This document shows positions 33,401 through 42,100 of a DNA stretch of 64,000 nt, piece by piece; the stretch's first letter is position 1, and each line of letters opens with the position of its first letter. A program made the position numbers and the translations under genes. Source of the DNA: Acetivibrio thermocellus ATCC 27405 (GTDB lineage: Bacteria > Bacillota > Clostridia > Acetivibrionales > Acetivibrionaceae); the NCBI RefSeq assembly GCF_000015865.1, contig NC_009012.1:3589081-3653080 (forward strand). The letters run 5' to 3'. The notes under the pieces are model-generated. The model worked only from the letters and a program-made list of their open reading frames with translations, did no database searches and was not told the DNA's origin.

Positions 33401-35997
33401 TAGCGAAAGTAAAATCCGGAGCACCTAACGGACTCAGTGTAATCAAATTTGTAGAAGTAGGCGGATTTGCGAACAATGACCTTGTAGAACAGAAGACACA
33501 GTTCTTTGACGGTGGAGTAAATGTTGGAGATACAACAGAACCTGCAACACCTACAACACCTGTAACAACACCGACAACAACAGATGATCTGGATGCAGTA
33601 AGGATTAAAGTGGACACAGTAAATGCAAAACCGGGAGACACAGTAAGAATACCTGTAAGATTCAGCGGTATACCATCCAAGGGAATAGCAAACTGTGACT
33701 TTGTATACAGCTATGACCCGAATGTACTTGAGATAATAGAGATAGAACCGGGAGACATAATAGTTGACCCGAATCCTGACAAGAGCTTTGATACTGCAGT
33801 ATATCCTGACAGAAAGATAATAGTATTCCTGTTTGCAGAAGACAGCGGAACAGGAGCGTATGCAATAACTAAAGACGGAGTATTTGCTACGATAGTAGCG
33901 AAAGTAAAAGAAGGAGCACCTAACGGACTCAGTGTAATCAAATTTGTAGAAGTAGGCGGATTTGCGAACAATGACCTTGTAGAACAGAAGACACAGTTCT
34001 TTGACGGTGGAGTAAATGTTGGAGATACAACAGAACCTGCAACACCTACAACACCTGTAACAACACCGACAACAACAGATGATCTGGATGCAGTAAGGAT
34101 TAAAGTGGACACAGTAAATGCAAAACCGGGAGACACAGTAAGAATACCTGTAAGATTCAGCGGTATACCATCCAAGGGAATAGCAAACTGTGACTTTGTA
34201 TACAGCTATGACCCGAATGTACTTGAGATAATAGAGATAGAACCGGGAGAATTGATAGTTGACCCGAATCCTACCAAGAGCTTTGATACTGCAGTATATC
34301 CTGACAGAAAGATGATAGTATTCCTGTTTGCGGAAGACAGCGGAACAGGAGCGTATGCAATAACTGAAGATGGAGTATTTGCTACGATAGTAGCGAAAGT
34401 AAAATCCGGAGCACCTAACGGACTCAGTGTAATCAAATTTGTAGAAGTAGGCGGATTTGCGAACAATGACCTTGTAGAACAGAAGACACAGTTCTTTGAC
34501 GGTGGAGTAAATGTTGGAGATACAACAGAACCTGCAACACCTACAACACCTGTAACAACACCGACAACAACAGATGATCTGGATGCAGTAAGGATTAAAG
34601 TGGACACAGTAAATGCAAAACCGGGAGACACAGTAAGAATACCTGTAAGATTCAGCGGTATACCATCCAAGGGAATAGCAAACTGTGACTTTGTATACAG
34701 CTATGACCCGAATGTACTTGAGATAATAGAGATAGAACCGGGAGACATAATAGTTGACCCGAATCCTGACAAGAGCTTTGATACTGCAGTATATCCTGAC
34801 AGAAAGATAATAGTATTCCTGTTTGCAGAAGACAGCGGAACGGGAGCGTATGCAATAACTAAAGACGGAGTATTTGCTACGATAGTAGCGAAAGTAAAAG
34901 AAGGAGCACCTAACGGACTCAGTGTAATCAAATTTGTAGAAGTAGGCGGATTTGCGAACAATGACCTTGTAGAACAGAAGACACAGTTCTTTGACGGTGG
35001 AGTAAATGTTGGAGATACAACAGTACCTACAACATCGCCGACAACAACACCGCCAGAGCCGACGATAACTCCGAACAAGTTGACACTTAAGATAGGCAGA
35101 GCAGAAGGAAGACCTGGAGACACGGTGGAAATACCGGTTAACTTGTATGGAGTACCTCAAAAAGGAATAGCAAGCGGTGACTTCGTAGTAAGCTATGACC
35201 CGAATGTACTTGAGATAATAGAGATAGAACCGGGAGAATTGATAGTTGACCCGAATCCTACCAAGAGCTTTGATACTGCAGTATATCCTGACAGAAAGAT
35301 GATAGTATTCCTGTTTGCGGAAGACAGCGGAACAGGAGCGTATGCAATAACTGAAGATGGAGTATTTGCTACGATAGTAGCGAAAGTAAAAGAAGGAGCA
35401 CCTGAAGGATTCAGTGCAATAGAAATTTCTGAGTTTGGTGCATTTGCAGATAATGATCTGGTAGAAGTGGAAACTGACCTTATCAATGGTGGAGTACTTG
35501 TAACTAATAAACCTGTAATAGAAGGATATAAAGTATCCGGATACATTTTGCCAGACTTCTCCTTCGACGCTACTGTTGCACCACTTGTAAAGGCCGGATT
35601 CAAAGTTGAAATAGTAGGAACAGAATTGTATGCAGTAACAGATGCAAACGGATACTTTGAAATAACCGGAGTACCTGCAAATGCAAGCGGATATACATTG
35701 AAGATTTCAAGAGCAACTTACTTGGACAGAGTAATTGCAAATGTTGTAGTAACGGGAGATACTTCAGTTTCAACTTCACAGGCTCCAATAATGATGTGGG
35801 TAGGAGACATAGTGAAAGACAATTCTATCAACCTGTTGGACGTTGCAGAAGTTATCCGTTGCTTCAACGCTACTAAAGGAAGCGCAAACTACGTAGAAGA
35901 ACTTGACATTAATAGAAACGGCGCAATTAACATGCAAGACATAATGATTGTTCATAAGCACTTTGGAGCTACATCAAGTGATTACGACGCACAGTAA
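30436..35997 (+). CDS. cipA: Primary cellulosome scaffoldin CipA
   Basis: An 1853-residue secreted scaffoldin. The signal peptide ends near residue 28 (QTVSA). Modules: type I cohesins 1 (~30-180) and 2 (~185-335), Thr/Pro linker, family 3a CBM (~365-523, NLKVEFYNSNPSDTTNSINP), then type I cohesins 3-9 starting near residues 557, 720, 885, 1050, 1215, 1380 and 1545, an X module (~1695-1785) and a type II dockerin (~1788-1853) with two Ca-binding repeats (VKDNSINLLDVAEVI and INRNGAINMQDIMIV). CipA binds cellulose, carries nine enzymes by their type I dockerins, and attaches to the cell by its type II dockerin. Cohesins 3-8 are nearly identical, with 489-495-bp DNA repeats. Length and module order are exactly those of C. 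thermocellum CipA. Confidence 0.98.
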   Translation: MRKVISMLLVVAMLTTIFAAMIPQTVSAATMTVEIGKVTAAVGSKVEIPITLKGVPSKGMANCDFVLGYDPNVLEVTEVKPGSIIKDPDPSKSFDSAIYPDRKMIVFLFAEDSGRGTYAITQDGVFATIVATVKSAAAAPITLLEVGAFADNDLVEISTTFVAGGVNLGSSVPTTQPNVPSDGVVVEIGKVTGSVGTTVEIPVYFRGVPSKGIANCDFVFRYDPNVLEIIGIDPGDIIVDPNPTKSFDTAIYPDRKIIVFLFAEDSGTGAYAITKDGVFAKIRATVKSSAPGYITFDEVGGFADNDLVEQKVSFIDGGVNVGNATPTKGATPTNTATPTKSATATPTRPSVPTNTPTNTPANTPVSGNLKVEFYNSNPSDTTNSINPQFKVTNTGSSAIDLSKLTLRYYYTVDGQKDQTFWCDHAAIIGSNGSYNGITSNVKGTFVKMSSSTNNADTYLEISFTGGTLEPGAHVQIQGRFAKNDWSNYTQSNDYSFKSASQFVEWDQVTAYLNGVLVWGKEPGGSVVPSTQPVTTPPATTKPPATTKPPATTIPPSDDPNAIKIKVDTVNAKPGDTVNIPVRFSGIPSKGIANCDFVYSYDPNVLEIIEIKPGELIVDPNPDKSFDTAVYPDRKIIVFLFAEDSGTGAYAITKDGVFATIVAKVKSGAPNGLSVIKFVEVGGFANNDLVEQRTQFFDGGVNVGDTTVPTTPTTPVTTPTDDSNAVRIKVDTVNAKPGDTVRIPVRFSGIPSKGIANCDFVYSYDPNVLEIIEIEPGDIIVDPNPDKSFDTAVYPDRKIIVFLFAEDSGTGAYAITKDGVFATIVAKVKSGAPNGLSVIKFVEVGGFANNDLVEQKTQFFDGGVNVGDTTEPATPTTPVTTPTTTDDLDAVRIKVDTVNAKPGDTVRIPVRFSGIPSKGIANCDFVYSYDPNVLEIIEIEPGDIIVDPNPDKSFDTAVYPDRKIIVFLFAEDSGTGAYAITKDGVFATIVAKVKSGAPNGLSVIKFVEVGGFANNDLVEQKTQFFDGGVNVGDTTEPATPTTPVTTPTTTDDLDAVRIKVDTVNAKPGDTVRIPVRFSGIPSKGIANCDFVYSYDPNVLEIIEIEPGDIIVDPNPDKSFDTAVYPDRKIIVFLFAEDSGTGAYAITKDGVFATIVAKVKEGAPNGLSVIKFVEVGGFANNDLVEQKTQFFDGGVNVGDTTEPATPTTPVTTPTTTDDLDAVRIKVDTVNAKPGDTVRIPVRFSGIPSKGIANCDFVYSYDPNVLEIIEIEPGELIVDPNPTKSFDTAVYPDRKMIVFLFAEDSGTGAYAITEDGVFATIVAKVKSGAPNGLSVIKFVEVGGFANNDLVEQKTQFFDGGVNVGDTTEPATPTTPVTTPTTTDDLDAVRIKVDTVNAKPGDTVRIPVRFSGIPSKGIANCDFVYSYDPNVLEIIEIEPGDIIVDPNPDKSFDTAVYPDRKIIVFLFAEDSGTGAYAITKDGVFATIVAKVKEGAPNGLSVIKFVEVGGFANNDLVEQKTQFFDGGVNVGDTTVPTTSPTTTPPEPTITPNKLTLKIGRAEGRPGDTVEIPVNLYGVPQKGIASGDFVVSYDPNVLEIIEIEPGELIVDPNPTKSFDTAVYPDRKMIVFLFAEDSGTGAYAITEDGVFATIVAKVKEGAPEGFSAIEISEFGAFADNDLVEVETDLINGGVLVTNKPVIEGYKVSGYILPDFSFDATVAPLVKAGFKVEIVGTELYAVTDANGYFEITGVPANASGYTLKISRATYLDRVIANVVVTGDTSVSTSQAPIMMWVGDIVKDNSINLLDVAEVIRCFNATKGSANYVEELDINRNGAINMQDIMIVHKHFGATSSDYDAQ
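32103..35030 (+). repeat. Tandem ~495-bp cohesin repeats in cipA (cohesins 3-8)
   Basis: Six direct repeats spaced 489-495 bp, mostly identical at DNA level, including silent positions. The visible differences are a few cassettes that recur in different copies: GDIIVDPNPDK versus GELIVDPNPTK, VKSGAPNG versus VKEGAPNG, and AITKDG versus AITEDG. The mosaic pattern indicates gene conversion or unequal crossing-over. Confidence 0.92.
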
Positions 35998-36010
35998 ATA
36001 TTAAAATTGG

Positions 36011-36040
36011 GAGGAAGGATACCCCCCGGTATCCTTCCTC
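36011..36040 (+). promoter_or_regulatory. Perfect 13-bp hairpin between cipA and olpB
   Basis: GAGGAAGGATACC - CCCC - GGTATCCTTCCTC, 14 bp after the cipA stop. No T run follows directly (TCAAAAATATTC), so it is a poor intrinsic terminator. It is more likely a partial attenuator or a 3' stabilising/processing element that lets some transcripts continue into olpB. Confidence 0.65.
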
Positions 36041-36148
36041 TCAAAAATATTCTTTTTTTATATTTGAAAAGCAGAAAGAGAGAAACAGATTAAAAATTAG
36101 AGCTATATGTGCTATACATGAGCTGTTGAAGGGGGGAATTTTTTCTTC

Positions 36149-39100
36149 ATGAAACGAAAAAATAAAGTATTATCAATTTTGTTAACTCTGCTGCTAATAA
36201 TCTCTACCACATCCGTAAACATGTCTTTTGCTGAAGCAACTCCAAGTATTGAAATGGTTCTTGATAAAACTGAAGTCCATGTAGGAGATGTAATAACGGC
36301 CACAATAAAAGTCAATAACATTAGAAAATTGGCGGGATATCAGCTAAATATCAAATTTGACCCTGAAGTTTTACAGCCGGTAGACCCTGCAACAGGAGAG
36401 GAATTTACTGATAAGTCCATGCCGGTAAATAGGGTTTTGCTGACAAACAGCAAATATGGACCTACTCCTGTGGCGGGTAACGATATAAAGTCAGGAATTA
36501 TTAATTTTGCTACGGGATATAACAATTTAACAGCGTACAAATCCAGCGGAATAGACGAACATACAGGAATAATAGGAGAGATTGGTTTTAAAGTTTTAAA
36601 GAAACAAAATACGTCTATTAGGTTTGAAGATACATTATCGATGCCCGGGGCAATATCGGGAACAAGTTTGTTTGACTGGGATGCAGAAACTATAACAGGA
36701 TATGAGGTAATACAGCCGGATCTTATAGTTGTAGAGGCAGAACCGTTAAAAGACGCCAGCGTGGCTCTGGAACTGGATAAGACGAAGGTAAAAGTAGGGG
36801 ACATAATAACAGCGACGATAAAGATAGAGAACATGAAGAATTTTGCAGGGTACCAGTTGAATATCAAGTATGACCCGACCATGTTGGAGGCAATAGAACT
36901 GGAGACAGGAAGTGCGATAGCGAAGAGGACATGGCCGGTTACAGGAGGTACTGTTCTGCAAAGTGACAATTATGGAAAGACGACTGCGGTAGCGAATGAT
37001 GTAGGAGCAGGTATAATAAACTTTGCTGAGGCATACTCGAACCTTACCAAATACAGAGAGACAGGTGTGGCAGAAGAGACAGGTATAATAGGAAAGATAG
37101 GCTTCAGAGTGCTGAAGGCAGGAAGTACGGCTATAAGATTTGAGGATACGACAGCGATGCCGGGAGCAATAGAAGGAACATACATGTTCGACTGGTATGG
37201 CGAGAACATCAAAGGGTATAGCGTAGTACAGCCTGGGGAAATAGTGGTAGAAGGAGAAGAGCCGGGTGAAGAGCCGACAGAAGAGCCTGTACCGACAGAG
37301 ACATCGGTAGATCCCACACCGACAGTGACAGAAGAGCCTGTACCTTCAGAGCTTCCAGATTCCTATGTGATAATGGAACTGGATAAGACGAAGGTAAAAG
37401 TAGGGGACATAATAACAGCGACGATAAAGATAGAGAACATGAAGAATTTTGCAGGGTACCAGTTGAATATCAAGTATGACCCGACCATGTTGGAGGCAAT
37501 AGAACTGGAGACAGGAAGCGCGATAGCGAAGAGGACATGGCCGGTTACAGGAGGTACTGTTCTGCAAAGTGACAATTATGGAAAGACGACTGCGGTAGCG
37601 AATGATGTAGGAGCAGGTATAATAAACTTTGCTGAGGCATACTCGAACCTTACCAAATACAGAGAGACAGGTGTGGCAGAGGAGACAGGTATAATAGGAA
37701 AGATAGGCTTCAGAGTGCTGAAGGCAGGAAGTACGGCTATAAGATTTGAGGATACGACAGCGATGCCGGGAGCAATAGAAGGAACATACATGTTCGACTG
37801 GTATGGCGAGAACATCAAAGGGTATAGCGTAGTACAGCCTGGGGAAATAGTGGTAGAAGGAGAAGAGCCGGGTGAAGAGCCGACAGAAGAGCCTGTACCG
37901 ACAGAGACATCGGTAGATCCCACACCGACAGTGACAGAAGAGCCTGTACCTTCAGAGCTTCCAGATTCCTATGTGATAATGGAACTGGATAAGACGAAGG
38001 TAAAAGTAGGGGACATAATAACAGCGACGATAAAGATAGAGAACATGAAGAATTTTGCAGGGTACCAGTTGAATATCAAGTATGACCCGACCATGTTGGA
38101 GGCAATAGAACTGGAGACAGGAAGCGCGATAGCGAAGAGGACATGGCCGGTTACAGGAGGTACTGTTCTGCAAAGTGACAATTATGGAAAGACGACTGCG
38201 GTAGCGAATGATGTAGGAGCAGGTATAATAAACTTTGCTGAGGCATACTCGAACCTTACCAAATACAGAGAGACAGGTGTGGCAGAGGAGACAGGTATAA
38301 TAGGAAAGATAGGCTTCAGAGTGCTGAAGGCAGGAAGTACGGCTATAAGATTTGAGGATACGACAGCGATGCCGGGAGCAATAGAAGGAACATACATGTT
38401 CGACTGGTATGGCGAGAACATCAAAGGGTATAGCGTAGTACAGCCTGGGGAAATAGTGGCAGAAGGAGAAGAGCCGGGTGAAGAGCCGACAGAAGAGCCT
38501 GTACCGACAGAGACATCGGCAGATCCCACACCGACAGTGACAGAAGAGCCTGTACCTTCAGAGCTTCCAGATTCCTATGTGATAATGGAACTGGATAAGA
38601 CGAAGGTAAAAGTAGGGGACATAATAACAGCGACGATAAAGATAGAGAACATGAAGAATTTTGCAGGGTACCAGTTGAATATCAAGTATGACCCGACCAT
38701 GTTGGAGGCAATAGAACTGGAGACAGGAAGTGCGATAGCGAAGAGGACATGGCCGGTTACAGGAGGTACTGTTCTGCAAAGTGACAATTATGGAAAGACG
38801 ACTGCGGTAGCGAATGATGTAGGAGCAGGTATAATAAACTTTGCTGAGGCATACTCGAACCTTACCAAATACAGAGAGACAGGTGTGGCAGAGGAGACAG
38901 GTATAATAGGAAAGATAGGCTTCAGAGTACTGAAGGCAGGAAGTACGGCTATAAGATTTGAGGATACGACAGCGATGCCGGGAGCAATAGAAGGAACATA
39001 CATGTTCGACTGGTATGGCGAGAACATCAAAGGGTATAGCGTAGTACAGCCTGGGGAAATAGTGGCAGAAGGAGAAGAGCCGGGTGAAGAGCCGACAGAA

Positions 39101-42100
39101 GAGCCTGTACCGACAGAGACACCAGTAGATCCCACACCGACAGTGACAGAAGAGCCTGTACCTTCAGAGCTTCCAGATTCCTATGTAATAATGGAACTGG
39201 ATAAGACGAAGGTAAAAGTAGGGGACATAATAACAGCGACGATAAAGATAGAGAACATGAAGAATTTTGCAGGGTACCAGTTGAATATCAAGTATGACCC
39301 GACCATGTTGGAGGCAATAGAACTGGAGACAGGAAGTGCGATAGCGAAGAGGACATGGCCGGTTACAGGAGGTACTGTTCTGCAAAGTGACAATTATGGA
39401 AAGACGACTGCGGTAGCGAATGATGTAGGAGCAGGTATAATAAACTTTGCTGAGGCATACTCGAACCTTACCAAATACAGAGAGACAGGTGTGGCAGAGG
39501 AGACAGGTATAATAGGAAAGATAGGCTTCAGAGTACTGAAGGCAGGAAGTACGGCTATAAGATTTGAGGATACGACAGCGATGCCGGGAGCAATAGAAGG
39601 AACATACATGTTCGACTGGTATGGCGAGAACATCAAAGGGTATAGCGTAGTACAGCCTGGGGAAATAGTGGCGGAAGGAGAAGAGCCGACAGAAGAGCCT
39701 GTACCGACAGAGACACCAGTAGATCCCACACCGACAGTGACAGAAGAGCCTGTACCTTCAGAGCTTCCAGATTCCTATGTGATAATGGAATTGGATAAGA
39801 CGAAGGTAAAAGAAGGCGACGTAATAATAGCAACAATAAGAGTAAATAACATAAAGAATCTTGCCGGATATCAGATAGGCATCAAATATGACCCGAAAGT
39901 ATTAGAGGCATTTAATATCGAGACAGGGGACCCAATAGATGAAGGAACATGGCCTGCAGTAGGGGGAACAATACTGAAGAATAGAGATTACCTGCCGACT
40001 GGGGTAGCAATAAACAATGTATCTAAAGGAATACTGAATTTTGCTGCTTATTACGTTTACTTCGATGACTATAGAGAGGAAGGAAAGTCAGAAGATACAG
40101 GAATTATAGGAAATATAGGCTTTAGAGTACTGAAGGCGGAAGATACAACGATAAGATTTGAAGAGCTGGAGTCAATGCCGGGTTCAATAGACGGAACATA
40201 TATGTTGGATTGGTATCTTAATAGAATCTCTGGCTATGTAGTAATACAACCGGCGCCTATAAAGGCGGCTAGTGACGAACCAATACCAACGGATACACCA
40301 TCAGATGAACCGACACCGTCAGACGAGCCAACGCCATCTGACGAACCGACACCGTCTGATGAGCCAACACCGTCAGATGAACCGACTCCGTCAGAGACAC
40401 CTGAGGAGCCGATACCGACGGATACACCATCAGATGAACCGACACCATCAGACGAGCCAACGCCATCTGATGAACCAACACCGTCTGATGAGCCAACACC
40501 ATCTGATGAACCGACTCCGTCAGAGACACCTGAGGAGCCGATACCGACGGATACACCATCAGATGAACCGACACCGTCAGACGAGCCAACGCCATCTGAC
40601 GAACCAACACCGTCTGATGAGCCAACACCGTCAGATGAACCGACTCCGTCAGAGACACCTGAGGAGCCGATACCGACGGATACACCATCAGATGAACCGA
40701 CACCGTCAGACGAGCCAACGCCATCTGACGAACCAACACCGTCTGATGAGCCAACACCGTCAGATGAACCGACTCCGTCAGAGACACCTGAGGAGCCGAT
40801 ACCGACGGATACACCATCAGATGAACCGACACCGTCAGACGAGCCGACACCATCTGACGAACCAACACCGTCAGACGAGCCAACGCCATCTGACGAACCG
40901 ACACCGTCTGATGAGCCAACACCATCTGATGAACCGACTCCGTCAGAGACACCTGAGGAGCCGATACCGACGGATACACCATCAGATGAACCGACACCGT
41001 CAGACGAGCCGACACCATCTGACGAACCAACACCGTCAGACGAGCCAACGCCATCTGACGAACCGACACCGTCTGATGAGCCAACACCATCTGATGAACC
41101 GACTCCGTCAGAGACACCTGAGGAGCCGATACCGACGGATACACCATCAGATGAACCGACACCGTCAGACGAGCCGACACCATCTGACGAACCAACACCG
41201 TCTGATGAGCCAACACCGTCAGATGAACCGACTCCGTCAGAGACACCTGAGGAGCCGATACCGACGGATACACCATCAGATGAACCGACACCGTCAGACG
41301 AGCCAACGCCATCTGACGAACCGACACCGTCTGATGAGCCAACACCGTCAGATGAACCGACTCCGTCAGAGACACCTGAGGAGCCGATACCGACGGATAC
41401 ACCATCAGATGAACCGACACCGTCAGACGAGCCAACGCCATCTGACGAACCGACACCGTCTGATGAGCCAACACCGTCAGATGAACCGACTCCGTCAGAG
41501 ACACCTGAGGAGCCGATACCGACGGATACACCATCAGATGAACCGACACCATCAGACGAGCCAACGCCATCTGATGAACCAACACCGTCTGATGAGCCAA
41601 CACCATCTGATGAACCGACTCCGTCAGAGACACCTGAGGAGCCGATACCGACGGATACACCATCAGATGAACCGACACCGTCAGACGAGCCAACGCCATC
41701 TGACGAACCAACACCGTCTGATGAGCCAACACCGTCAGATGAACCGACTCCGTCAGAGACACCTGAGGAGCCGATACCGACGGATACACCATCAGATGAA
41801 CCGACACCGTCAGACGAGCCAACGCCATCTGACGAACCAACACCGTCTGATGAGCCAACACCGTCAGATGAACCGACTCCGTCAGAGACACCTGAGGAGC
41901 CGATACCGACGGATACACCATCAGATGAACCGACACCGTCAGACGAGCCGACACCATCTGACGAACCAACACCGTCAGACGAGCCAACGCCATCTGACGA
42001 ACCGACACCGTCTGATGAGCCAACACCATCTGATGAACCGACTCCGTCAGAGACACCTGAGGAGCCGATACCGACGGATACACCATCAGATGAACCGACA

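Noticed and set aside
32101-35160. 1019-codon ORF on the minus strand across cipA
   Set aside because: Antisense by-product of the repeated, biased codon use of cohesins; Cys/Tyr/Ser-rich composition, no ribosome site, and cipA is clearly the real gene.
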